Shown here: piece after piece, positions 52,179-64,000 of the stretch | Layout of the letters: each line of letters opens with the position of its first letter | How positions within the stretch are numbered: the first letter of the stretch is position 1 | From: CALKJU01 sp046349355 | Lineage (GTDB): Bacteria > Pseudomonadota > Alphaproteobacteria > Geminicoccales > Geminicoccaceae | Reading direction: 5' to 3' | DNA: 64,000 bases | Assembly (NCBI GenBank): GCA_046349355.1 | Contig: JAXMCM010000021.1 | Coordinates: 62,001 to 126,000, forward strand | The notes under the pieces: generated by a model | Seen by the model: the letters and a program-made list of their open reading frames with translations, nothing else | What the model was told of the DNA's origin: nothing | The model's database searches: none | Made by a program: the position numbers and the translations under genes

Positions 52179-52790
52179 TCAATGGGCGAAGATGTCCAGC
52201 TCGCCCCAGCCGGCGAGATCGAGCTCCGCGCGATGGCGGATGAAGGCGAAGCAGGCGGCGGCGAGCTCGGTGCGGCCCTCGCGCGCCAGCATCCGGTCGA
52301 GCCGCTCGCGCAGCGCATGCAGGTGGAGCACGTCGGAGGCGGCGTAGCGCAGCTGGGCCTCGGAGAGCTCGTCGGCACCCCAGTCCGAGCTCTGCTCGTT
52401 CTTCGAGAGATCGATGCCGAGCAGCTCGCGGACGAGGTCCTTGAGGCCGTGCCGGTCGGTGTAGGTGCGGGCCAGCCGCGAGGCGATCTTGGTGCAGTAG
52501 ACCGGGGCGCAGTCGACGCCGAGATGGCGGCGCAGCATCGCCACGTCGAAGCGGGCGAAGTGGAACAGCTTCAGCACCGCCGGATCGGCGAGCAGCCGCA
52601 CGAGGTTCGGCGCCGCCACCGGGCCCGGGGCGAAGCGGACGAGGTGCGCGTTGCCATCGCCGCCGGAAAGCTGGACGACGCAGAGGCGGTCGCGGACGGG
52701 GCTCAGCCCCATCGTCTCGGTGTCGATGGCGACCACCGCGCCGAACCCGACGTCAGGCGGAAGGTCGCCCTGGTGCAGTGTGATCGTCAT
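52179..52790 (-). CDS. RNase D-like 3'-5' exonuclease
   Basis: A 203-residue DEDD-family exonuclease domain. The first metal site is A-I-D-T-E-T-M-G-L (Asp 23, Glu 25), and later conserved segments include F-H-F-A-R-F-D and Y-A-A-S-D-V-L-H-L. It lacks the HRDC domains of full RNase D, as in the short alphaproteobacterial form found upstream of kdsD. It probably trims RNA 3' ends. Confidence 0.9.
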   Translation of the reverse strand: MTITLHQGDLPPDVGFGAVVAIDTETMGLSPVRDRLCVVQLSGGDGNAHLVRFAPGPVAAPNLVRLLADPAVLKLFHFARFDVAMLRRHLGVDCAPVYCTKIASRLARTYTDRHGLKDLVRELLGIDLSKNEQSSDWGADELSEAQLRYAASDVLHLHALRERLDRMLAREGRTELAAACFAFIRHRAELDLAGWGELDIFAH

Positions 52791-52869
52791 GAACGCCGCC
52801 GCGTGAAGCCGGGGGCGGAGGCTAGCGGGGTCAGGGTTAACGTGCCGTGAACCACCGCTGCCGGTCCGT

Positions 52870-52956
52870 TGGTGCCCAGGAGAGGACTCGAACCTCCACG
52901 GCCTTGCGACCGCTAGCACCTGAAGCTAGTGCGTCTACCAATTCCGCCACCTGGGC
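52870..52956 (-). tRNA. tRNA-Leu (anticodon CAG)
   Basis: An 87-nt class II tRNA with encoded CCA. Acceptor GCCCAGG pairs with CCTGGGC, the anticodon loop is TTCAGGT (CAG, codon CUG), there is a long variable arm (GGTCGCAAGGCC region), and the T arm has GGTTCGAGTCC. It lies between rnd (79 bp upstream on the same strand side) and the divergent NDUFA9-like gene. Confidence 0.96.
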
Positions 52957-53059
52957 TGCGGACCGGGCGGGCTTTTAGGCGCTGCCTCCGGACCCGTCAA
53001 GCCGCATGGCCGAACCCCGCCGCCCGCCCTAGGTTCTGCGCCAGGCCAGCGAACCGGGG

Positions 53060-54013
53060 ATGCAGCCCATGCGCGACACCATCGTCACCGTCTTCGGCGG
53101 CACCGGCTTCGTCGGCCGCCACATCATCCGGCGGCTGGCGGCGCAGGGTGCGACCATCCGCGTGCCGACGCGCACCCCGGAACGCGCCGTCTTCCTCAAG
53201 CCGATGGGCGACATCGGCCAGATCGTCATCGAGCGCTTCGATGCCGGCCGCGACGGGGCGGTGGAGGCGATGGTCGACGGCGCCAGCCATGTCGTCAGCC
53301 TCGCCGGCATCCTGTTCGAGCGACGCCGCGGCGACTTCGCGGCGGTGCAGGCAAGGCTGCCCGGCCGCATCGCCACGGCGGCGGCCGCGCGCGGGATCAC
53401 CCGCATGGTCCACGTCTCGGCGATCGGCGCCGACCCGGCGTCGCCCTCGGCCTATGCCCGGACCAAGGCCGAAGGCGAGGCGGCGGTGCTGGCGGCGCTG
53501 CCGACCGCCACCATCCTGCGCCCCAGCATCATCTTCGGGCCCGAGGACTCCTTCTTCAACCGCTTCGCCGCGATGGCCCGGCTGTCGCCGGCGCTGCCGC
53601 TGATCGGCGGCGGCCGGACCCGCTTCCAGCCGGTCTATGTCGGCGACGTCGCCGCGGCGGCGATGGCCGGGCTGTTCGCCCCCGACACGACGGGCCGGAC
53701 CTACGAGCTCGGCGGTCCGCGCGTCTGCACGTTCCGCGAGCTTCTTGCGTACATGCTGGGCGTCATGCAGCGCCGGCGCTGGCTGGTCGACCTGCCGTGG
53801 GGCGTCGCGAAGCTCCAGGCGTCGCTGGCCGAGCTGCTGCCGGAGCCGCCGCTGACCCGCGACCAGATCGAGCTGCTGCGCCGTGACAACGTCGTGACGC
53901 CGGGTGCCGCCGGCCTTGCCGAGCTCGGGATCGCGCCGACGCCCATGGAGCTGGTCGTGCCTGCGTATCTCGGCCGCTACGTCCGGCGGGCCGGACCGGT
54001 GCCGTTCGCCTGA
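53060..54013 (+). CDS. Complex I NDUFA9-like NAD(P)-dependent epimerase/reductase
   Basis: A 317-residue extended-SDR-family protein. The dinucleotide motif F-G-G-T-G-F-V-G-R is at 12-20. R-P-S-I-I-F-G-P-E-D-x-F-F-N-R-F and F-Q-P-V-Y-V-G-D-V-A match alphaproteobacterial homologues of NDUFA9, the accessory subunit of complex I; the catalytic Tyr-x-x-x-Lys is present as Y-A-R-T-K. No nuo genes are in the window. ATG 53060 or 53069 could be the start. Confidence 0.88.
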   Translation: MQPMRDTIVTVFGGTGFVGRHIIRRLAAQGATIRVPTRTPERAVFLKPMGDIGQIVIERFDAGRDGAVEAMVDGASHVVSLAGILFERRRGDFAAVQARLPGRIATAAAARGITRMVHVSAIGADPASPSAYARTKAEGEAAVLAALPTATILRPSIIFGPEDSFFNRFAAMARLSPALPLIGGGRTRFQPVYVGDVAAAAMAGLFAPDTTGRTYELGGPRVCTFRELLAYMLGVMQRRRWLVDLPWGVAKLQASLAELLPEPPLTRDQIELLRRDNVVTPGAAGLAELGIAPTPMELVVPAYLGRYVRRAGPVPFA

Positions 54014-54137
54014 ACGTCGCAATTGCTGACGAAAAGGCGTCCGCAGGATGCAGAGGGTCTGAGCTCGATAATGTGACCGGCAAAACCTGAGAGAAAAACG
54101 TCCCATATGCTGACTTGATGCTGCATCGCCGCTGGCG

Positions 54138-54153
54138 TGGCATGCGATATGCG
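54138..54153 (+). promoter_or_regulatory. Candidate sigma-54 promoter upstream of gltD
   Basis: TGGCATG-CGAT-ATGCG has the GG and GC dinucleotides at the obligatory 10-base spacing, and matches TGGCAYG-N4-NTGC. It ends 40 bases before the gltD start, so a transcript would have a ~30-nt leader. rpoN is encoded in this window. The match is imperfect and no upstream activator site has been identified. Confidence 0.35.
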
Positions 54154-54193
54154 TGTACCGACGATCGGGATCGTGCGGACAGGCGAGGGCGCC

Positions 54194-55642
54194 ATGGCGG
54201 CCGGCAAGATGATGCAGTTCGTGACGCTGCCGCAGGGCATGCCGGACAAGCGGCCGGCGACCGACCGGCGCAGCGACTTCGGCGAGATCTACGGCCGATT
54301 CAGCGAGGCCGGGGCGGTCGACCAGGCGTCGCGCTGCGAGCAGTGCGGGGTGCCGTTCTGCCAGGTGCACTGCCCGCTGCAGAACAACATCCCGGACTGG
54401 CTGCGGCTGACCGCCGAGGGGCGGCTGCAGGAGGCCTACGAGCTGAGCTCGGCCACCAACAGCATGCCCGAGATCTGCGGCCGCATCTGCCCGCAGGACC
54501 GGCTGTGCGAGGGCAACTGCGTCATCGAGCAGGCCGGGCACGGCGCCGTCACCATCGGCGCGGTCGAGAAGCACATCACCGACACCGCCTTCGAGCTCGG
54601 CTGGGTGAAGCCGCCGAAGCCGCGCCGCGAGCTCGAGCAGAGCGTCGGCATCGTCGGGGCCGGTCCGGCCGGGCTTGCCGCCGCCGAGCAGCTGCGCCGC
54701 CGCGGCTACCAGGTCACCGTCTACGACCGCTACGACCGGGCCGGCGGCCTGCTGATCTACGGCATTCCCGGCTTCAAGCTGGAGAAGCGCATCGTCGAGC
54801 GGCGCTCCGCCCTGCTCGCCGAGGGCGGGGTCGCCTTCCGCCTCGGCAGCGATGTCGGCGGCGCGCTGCCCTTCGCCGAGCTGCGCCGCCGCCACGATGC
54901 GGTGCTGATCGCCACCGGCGTCTACAAGGCGCGCGGGCTGCGCGCCCCGGGCTCCGGCCTGCCGGGCATCGTGCCGGCGCTGTCCTACCTCACCGCCAGC
55001 AACCGCAAGGGGCTGGGCGACGCCGTGCCGGCGTTCGACGACGGCTCGCTCAATGCCGCCGGCAAGCACGTCGTCGTCGTCGGCGGCGGCGACACCGCCA
55101 TGGACTGCGTGCGCACCGCCGTCCGCCAGGGCGCCGCCTCGGTGAAGTGCCTCTACCGCCGCGACCGGGCCAACATGCCGGGCTCGATGCGCGAGGTCGG
55201 GCATGCCGAGGAGGAGGGTGTCGAGTTCGTCTGGCTGTCCGCACCCGAGGCCTTCCTCGGCGGCGAGCGGGTCGAGGGCGTGCGGGCGGTGCGGATGCGG
55301 CTGGGTGCCGCCGACGCCAGCGGCCGCCAGGCGCCGGAGGTGGTGCCGGGCTCGGCCGCGACCCTGCCGGCCGACCTCGTCATCGAGGCCCTGGGCTTCG
55401 ACCCCGAGGACCTGCCGGGCCTGTTCGGCGAGCCGGCGCTCAAGGCCAACCGCTGGGGGGCGCTGACCATCGACTGGGCGACGATGATGACGCCGCTGCC
55501 GGGCGTGTTCGCCGCCGGCGACATCGTCCGCGGCGCCTCGCTGGTGGTCTGGGCGGTGCGCGACGGCCGCGAGGCCGCCGCCGGCATCGACGCCTGGCTG
55601 GCGACCCAGGCCGCGGCCCCGCGCCTGGCCCTCGCTTCCTGA
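54194..55642 (+). CDS. gltD: Glutamate synthase (NADPH) small subunit
   Basis: The 482-residue beta subunit that passes electrons from NADPH via FAD to the large subunit. N-terminal cysteines C48-x2-C51-x4-C56-x3-C60 plus the following C-G-x-x-C-P motif bind 4Fe-4S clusters. The FAD motif G-I-V-G-A-G-P-A-G-L and the NADPH motif V-V-V-G-G-G-D-T-A-M-D follow. The ATG at 54194 gives the length known for the Azospirillum enzyme. gltD precedes gltB by 26 bases, as in Azospirillum. Confidence 0.95.
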   Translation: MAAGKMMQFVTLPQGMPDKRPATDRRSDFGEIYGRFSEAGAVDQASRCEQCGVPFCQVHCPLQNNIPDWLRLTAEGRLQEAYELSSATNSMPEICGRICPQDRLCEGNCVIEQAGHGAVTIGAVEKHITDTAFELGWVKPPKPRRELEQSVGIVGAGPAGLAAAEQLRRRGYQVTVYDRYDRAGGLLIYGIPGFKLEKRIVERRSALLAEGGVAFRLGSDVGGALPFAELRRRHDAVLIATGVYKARGLRAPGSGLPGIVPALSYLTASNRKGLGDAVPAFDDGSLNAAGKHVVVVGGGDTAMDCVRTAVRQGAASVKCLYRRDRANMPGSMREVGHAEEEGVEFVWLSAPEAFLGGERVEGVRAVRMRLGAADASGRQAPEVVPGSAATLPADLVIEALGFDPEDLPGLFGEPALKANRWGALTIDWATMMTPLPGVFAAGDIVRGASLVVWAVRDGREAAAGIDAWLATQAAAPRLALAS

Positions 55643-55668
55643 CCCGCCGCCCGACCGAGGAACCGACC

Positions 55669-60198
<4,530 letters not shown>

Positions 60199-60201
60199 GG
60201 C

Positions 60202-60714
60202 TCAGGCGGGTCCGGTGCGCCGGGCCCGCACCGCCGCCTCGTGGTCGAGCAGCCAGCGCTTGGCCGGCAGCCCGCCGCCGTAACCCGTCAGCGTGCCGTC
60301 GCTGCCGACGACCCGGTGGCAGGGCACCACGATCGAGACCGGGTTGCGGCCGTTGGCGGCGCCGACGGCCCGCAGGGCGGTCGGCTGGCCGAGGCGGCCG
60401 GCGATGGCGGCATAGGTCGTCGTCGTGCCGTGCGGCAGGGCCAGGAGCTGCTCCCAGACGCGGCGCTGGAAGGCGGTGCCGTGCAGCGCCAGCGGCAGGG
60501 TGAACGCCGTCAGCGTGCCGGCGAAGTAGGCGGCGAGCTGGCGCTTCGTCTCGGCCAGCACGGGCTCGTCCGGCGTCGCCGGACCCGCCAGCGGGACGGC
60601 GGCATGCGGCTCGGCCGCCATGTAGAGGCCGGTGAGGGCGCCGTCGCCGGCCGTCAGCAGGAGCTCGCCGACCGGCGAGGGCAGGCGGCACCAGCGGCTC
60701 GCCGGCCGCCTCAC
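60202..60714 (-). CDS. ogt: Methylated-DNA--[protein]-cysteine S-methyltransferase
   Basis: A 170-residue suicide repair protein that removes O6-alkyl groups from guanine. The active-site motif I-V-V-P-C-H-R-V has Cys ~132. The helix-turn-helix region G-T-x-x-T-Y-A-A-I-A and the recognition residues A-N-G-R-N-P are present. The start is GTG 60714, which overlaps the stop of the YcjF-like gene as GTGA. The same frame remains open far upstream but without homology there. No AlkA/Ada neighbour. Confidence 0.92.
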   Translation of the reverse strand: MRRPASRWCRLPSPVGELLLTAGDGALTGLYMAAEPHAAVPLAGPATPDEPVLAETKRQLAAYFAGTLTAFTLPLALHGTAFQRRVWEQLLALPHGTTTTYAAIAGRLGQPTALRAVGAANGRNPVSIVVPCHRVVGSDGTLTGYGGGLPAKRWLLDHEAAVRARRTGPA

Positions 60715-61706
60715 TTGAGGACCGGCGGCTTGCCGACCGGCGTCTCGAGCAGCGCCTTGCGCAACTCGCGCACCGTCGGCAGCGGCTCGGCGAGGAAGGG
60801 CAGGGGCCGGCTCTGGCGCATCGCCTCGACGCCGAGGCGGGCGGCCAGCAGGGCATTGCCGGCGCCCTGGCCGGCGCGGGCCGACAGCAGGGCCAGCAGC
60901 GAGACGCCGACATGCTCGACGGCGGCGTGGGTGACGACGTCGGCGAGCCCGGCCAGGGCGGCGTTGCGGATGCAGCGGCGCAGCAGCGCCAGGCTCGCCA
61001 GGGCGCCGGGCGCCATGCCGTAGAGGCGGGCGATGGCGCGCAGCATCAGCAGGGTGCGCCACAGCACGAGGAAGCCGTCGAGCAGGCCCAGCGGCGACAG
61101 GGCGGTGAGCAGGCCGATGTCGCGGCTGGCCTCGAGGACGAGGCGGTAGGCGCCGCGGTCGACCGGGGCCAGCACGGTGCGCTCGAACAGGATCAGCCGC
61201 TCGCGGTCGTCGAGGCTGTCGCTGGCCTGCTCCTGGTAGCGCCGCACGCCCTCGGCGAAGGCCGGGCGGGCGGCAAAGCCGCTGGCCAGCGGCAGCAGCA
61301 GCTTCTCGGCCTCGCCGTGCAGCGCCGAGGCGGCGATGCGCTCGGCGGCATGGCGGGTGCTGGCCCGGCGCGACAGCCGGCGCAGCTCGTTGAGCTCGCG
61401 ACCCAGCGCGCCGATGGCGGTGACGCCGACGATCCCGAGGAGAATGGCGAACGGCCAGCCCAGCGCCGGGCTCTCGGCCATCAGGTCCTGCACGAAGGTG
61501 ACGGCGTCCAGGGCGAGGCCGGCGGCGATGGCGACGCCGCCCGAGATGCCGAGCCAGCGCCACCAGCGCGGCCCGCGCTGCGGCGCGTCCGGCGGCAGCT
61601 CGGGCTCGGGCTCGACCCCGGCGGGCAGGTTGGCGTCGGGCTCGACCACGACCTCGACGCGGGTCGGGTCGAGCTCGAACGGGCGCGGGCCGCGGCGGTC
61701 GCTCAT
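60711..61706 (-). CDS. YcjF/TIGR01620-family inner-membrane protein
   Basis: A 331-residue protein with a cytoplasmic acidic/proline-rich N-terminus, two transmembrane helices near 50-100 and a C-terminal DUF697 domain (R-S-L-P-x-x-x-x-P-L-P-T-V-R-E-L-type ending). Family members accompany YcjX in the phage-shock/envelope-stress gene sets of many proteobacteria. It overlaps ycjX (ATGA) and ogt (GTGA). Function unknown beyond membrane-stress association. Confidence 0.85.
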   Translation of the reverse strand: MSDRRGPRPFELDPTRVEVVVEPDANLPAGVEPEPELPPDAPQRGPRWWRWLGISGGVAIAAGLALDAVTFVQDLMAESPALGWPFAILLGIVGVTAIGALGRELNELRRLSRRASTRHAAERIAASALHGEAEKLLLPLASGFAARPAFAEGVRRYQEQASDSLDDRERLILFERTVLAPVDRGAYRLVLEASRDIGLLTALSPLGLLDGFLVLWRTLLMLRAIARLYGMAPGALASLALLRRCIRNAALAGLADVVTHAAVEHVGVSLLALLSARAGQGAGNALLAARLGVEAMRQSRPLPFLAEPLPTVRELRKALLETPVGKPPVLK

Positions 61707-63067
61707 CGCAGCTTGTCGCCGATCAGGAACTCGATCGCCTGGTCGAGCCGGATGTGCTGGTTGGCGTGGCCGGCGCGCAGCCGGCGCGGCGCGAAGTCGC
61801 GAAAGCGGAAGCGGCCCGTCGCCCAGTCCTCGGGCTCGGGCAGGTCGGGCGGGATCTCGCCGGGAAACAGCACGGTCTCGCGTCCCTCGTCCTTGAGCCG
61901 GCCGCGCACGCAGGACAGCACCTGGCCCTCGTGCTCGGTGCGCACGGTGTCGGTCGAGCGCAGGGCCGCCAGCGCCAGCACGTCGACGGCGATGCCGCTG
62001 AACCGCGGCCGGCGCGCCGCCGCCTGGATCATCTGCTCGAGCAGCGACTTCAGGTTGGCATGCTGGGTGTGGGCGACGTGGTCGGCCTTGCTGGCGGCGA
62101 ACAGCACCTTGTCGATGCGCGGCGCGAACAGCCGCTGGAACCACGAGGCGTCGCCGTAGCGGAAGCTCTCGAGGATCATCGACAGCGCCAGCTCGGTGTC
62201 GGCGAAGTGGGCCGGCCCGGCGTTCAGGCAGGCGAACAGGTCGACCAGCACGATCTGCCGGTCGAAGCGGCTGAAGTGCTGGCGGTAGAACCCGGCGACG
62301 ATCTCGTCGCGGTAGCCGCGGTAGCGCTCGGCGGCCAGCGCCCCGAGGCTGCCGGCGGGCCAGCTGCCCTCGGGCATCGGGCAGAACTGCAGCAGCGGCG
62401 AGCCGGCCATGGTGTCGGGCGTGGTGAAGCGGCCGGGCTGGACGACGCTGAGGCCGAGCTCGCCGTGGCAGCGGCGCAGGTAGGTGGTGTAGCGGTCGGC
62501 GAGCTCGGCCAGGACCGCCGCGTCGGCGCGGGCGGCGGGATCGGCCGCGGCGAGCCGCTCGAGCCACGGCGCCGCCACGGGTGCGCGCAGCGGCTGGCGG
62601 GCCAGGGCCATGGCCTGACGGGAGAACTCGGCGAAGTCCAGGCGTAGCAGCGGCAGGTCGAGCAGCCACTCGCCCGGATAGTCGATGATCTCGACGGTCA
62701 GGTGCTGGATCGGGCTGAGCCGCGACAGGACCAGGCTGCGGGTGCGGTAGGCCAGCACCAGCTCGAGGTTGGCCAGCCGGTCGGTGGCCCGGGGCCAGCG
62801 CGGCGGGTCGGCGCTGAGCTCGGCATGGAACGGACCGTAGGGAAAGGCGTCGGCGCGGTCCTGGCCAACCAGCCGGCTGCCGAGGAAGCGGTTCTCGTGC
62901 ACCGCGGTGAGGAACGGCAGGCCGTTGCCGTCCAGCAGGTGATGGACGAGGCTGGTGATGAAGACGGTCTTGCCGCTGCGGCGCAGGCCGGTGACGGCGA
63001 CCCGCAGGTGCCGGTCGACGGCACGGTCGGCCAGCGTGCCCAGCTCGTCCCAGAGCTCGCTCAGCAT
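61703..63067 (-). CDS. ycjX: YcjX-family predicted GTPase-like ATP/GTP-binding protein
   Basis: A 454-residue P-loop protein. The Walker A G-L-R-R-S-G-K-T is at 27-34, I-I-D-Y-P-G-E-W-L-L-D-L-P-L is the family's Walker B/switch region, and A-S-K-A-D-H-V is the base-specificity-like motif. Paired with a YcjF homologue immediately downstream. psp genes (pspA/B/C) are not present here. It may respond to envelope stress. Confidence 0.88.
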   Translation of the reverse strand: MLSELWDELGTLADRAVDRHLRVAVTGLRRSGKTVFITSLVHHLLDGNGLPFLTAVHENRFLGSRLVGQDRADAFPYGPFHAELSADPPRWPRATDRLANLELVLAYRTRSLVLSRLSPIQHLTVEIIDYPGEWLLDLPLLRLDFAEFSRQAMALARQPLRAPVAAPWLERLAAADPAARADAAVLAELADRYTTYLRRCHGELGLSVVQPGRFTTPDTMAGSPLLQFCPMPEGSWPAGSLGALAAERYRGYRDEIVAGFYRQHFSRFDRQIVLVDLFACLNAGPAHFADTELALSMILESFRYGDASWFQRLFAPRIDKVLFAASKADHVAHTQHANLKSLLEQMIQAAARRPRFSGIAVDVLALAALRSTDTVRTEHEGQVLSCVRGRLKDEGRETVLFPGEIPPDLPEPEDWATGRFRFRDFAPRRLRAGHANQHIRLDQAIEFLIGDKLR

Positions 63068-63079
63068 CGGCAGCGGCGG

Positions 63080-64000
63080 TCAGCCATGGAGGTGGCCGGC
63101 GACCAGCGCCGCCGCGACGACCAGCCCGACCGTGCGGTTGGCGCGGAAATGCTTCAGGCAGTCGGCGGCGTCGTCGAAGTCGGCAGCCAGCGCCTGCCAG
63201 GCGAGCAGGACCGCCACGGCGGCGAGCCCGAGCCAGAACGGCCAGCCGAGCCCGCCGGCGACGGCGGCAGCGCCCAGCAGGACGAGGGTGACGGCGTAGA
63301 AGCCCCAGATCCACGGCCGGGTGGCGGCGCCGAGGCGCAAGGCGGTCGAGCGGACGCCGATCAGGGCGTCGTCGTCCTTGTCCTGGTGCGCGTAGATGGT
63401 GTCGTAGCCCAAGGTCCAGAACAGCCCGGCGGCGTAGAGCAGCAGCGCCGGCAGCTGCACGGCGCCGGTGACCGCGCAGAAGCCGACGAGCGCTCCCCAG
63501 TTGAAGGTCAGCCCGAGGAACGCCTGGGGCCACCAGGTGATCCGCTTCATGAACGGATAGACGATGACGAGCGGCACGCTGGCCAGCGCCACCAGCGCGG
63601 TGGTCAGGTCGAGCCGGGTCAGGACGAGCAGGCCGACCGCCATCTGCGCCAGCACGAAGGCGATGGCTTCGGCCACCGAGACCCGGCCGGCGGCCAGCGG
63701 CCGGTTGGCGGTGCGGGCCACCTTCGCGTCGAACTTGCGGTCGGCGAGGTCGTTGATGGTGCAGCCGGCGCCGCGCATGGCGACCGCACCGACGGCGAAC
63801 AGGGCGGCCAGCCAGAGGCCCCGGAGCGGCTCGGGGCCGGCCAGCGCCAGGCCCCACCAGCAGGGCAGCAGCAGCAGCCAGGTGCCGATCGGCCGGTCCC
63901 ACCGGGCGAGCAGCGCCAGGTCGCGCAGCCGCGGCGGCAGCCGGTAGGTCCAGTGCCGCTGCCGGTCGGCGAGCAGGACACCCGGCTCGATCGCTTGATC
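63080..64000 (-). CDS. ubiA: 4-hydroxybenzoate polyprenyltransferase UbiA (5' end beyond window)
   Basis: An integral membrane prenyltransferase that attaches the polyprenyl tail to 4-hydroxybenzoate in ubiquinone synthesis. The visible 306 residues include the first Asp-rich motif N-D-L-A-D-R-K-F-D and the second D-K-D-D-D-A-L-I-G-V-R-S-T-A, among about eight hydrophobic segments. The frame is still open at the right edge (residues R-P-I-G-T-W-L-L-L-L-P near the start), so only a short N-terminal piece is missing. Confidence 0.95.
   Translation of the reverse strand, partial: DQAIEPGVLLADRQRHWTYRLPPRLRDLALLARWDRPIGTWLLLLPCWWGLALAGPEPLRGLWLAALFAVGAVAMRGAGCTINDLADRKFDAKVARTANRPLAAGRVSVAEAIAFVLAQMAVGLLVLTRLDLTTALVALASVPLVIVYPFMKRITWWPQAFLGLTFNWGALVGFCAVTGAVQLPALLLYAAGLFWTLGYDTIYAHQDKDDDALIGVRSTALRLGAATRPWIWGFYAVTLVLLGAAAVAGGLGWPFWLGLAAVAVLLAWQALAADFDDAADCLKHFRANRTVGLVVAAALVAGHLHG

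Noticed and set aside
60715..61563. N-terminal extension of Ogt into the YcjF-like gene
   Set aside because: The frame stays open but encodes Arg/Ala-rich shadow sequence. The GTG at 60714 with a GTGA overlap gives a normal-length Ogt.

Overview
The window is a contiguous piece of a high-GC (roughly 70%), gene-dense alphaproteobacterial chromosome. The gene content and synteny fit Rhodospirillales or a related order: a hemC-hemD-mitofilin-hemY block, an rnd-kdsD-lptA-lptB-rpoN-ptsN-hprK-rapZ-manX-HPr-ahcY-tsaE-addB-addA-trxA run, the Azospirillum-like order gltD-gltB, and an NDUFA9-type epimerase. I see no insertion sequence, prophage, plasmid module or CRISPR array. Many genes start with GTG or TTG, and four-base start/stop overlaps (ATGA, GTGA) are common.

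Layout, left to right. 1-4200: tail of a cyclase/ATPase-type protein, the ABC-F factor ettA, a CPA2 antiporter and a lipoprotein. 4190-10422: a heterotetrameric sarcosine oxidase operon (soxBDAG, minus strand) with a divergent GlxA/GbdR-type regulator, so a glycine-betaine/dimethylglycine/sarcosine catabolic module. 10475-13735: an ATM1-type ABC exporter converging on an M1 metallopeptidase. 13776-19448: tsaD divergent from the heme genes hemC-hemD, a mitofilin-like membrane protein and hemY. 19507-22675: tRNA-Thr(CGT), a Tat-exported oxalate-decarboxylase-like bicupin with an altered lid loop, and an RTX protein whose two repeat blocks are joined by 51 consecutive prolines. 22813-28551: a sugar-acid cluster (otnI, a 6-phosphogluconate dehydrogenase, gluconokinase and an exported SMP-30 lactonase on the plus strand; otnC and otnK on the minus strand). 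28685-30487: an entericidin-like lipoprotein, an Hsp20 gene with an RpoH-type promoter and a ROSE-like RNA thermometer, and a DnaJ-class cochaperone. 30512-36744: an AraD1/GguC-family protein, an AMP-forming acyl-CoA ligase, a ketopantoate-reductase-family protein, a fasciclin-domain protein and a ThDP-dependent enzyme.

36808-52790 (minus strand) is a long housekeeping block: thioredoxin, AddAB double-strand-break repair, TsaE, AhcY, a PTS-Ntr-type regulatory chain (HPr, mannose-type EIIA, RapZ, HprK, PtsN), sigma-54, LptB, LptA, KdsD and an RNase D-like exonuclease. Genes often found inside this block in relatives (hpf, lptC, amgK, murU) are absent from their expected slots. 52870-64000: tRNA-Leu(CAG), an NDUFA9-like epimerase, gltD-gltB (glutamate synthase), ogt, a YcjF/YcjX pair, and ubiA running off the right edge.

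No wholly new multi-gene system is obvious. The most interesting signals are the polyproline-split RTX protein, the bicupin that lacks the catalytic lid glutamate, the compact RpoH promoter plus ROSE-like thermometer before hsp20, the mixed otn/gluconate cluster, and two genes (tsaE, hprK) whose conserved N-termini lie upstream of any ATG/GTG/TTG.
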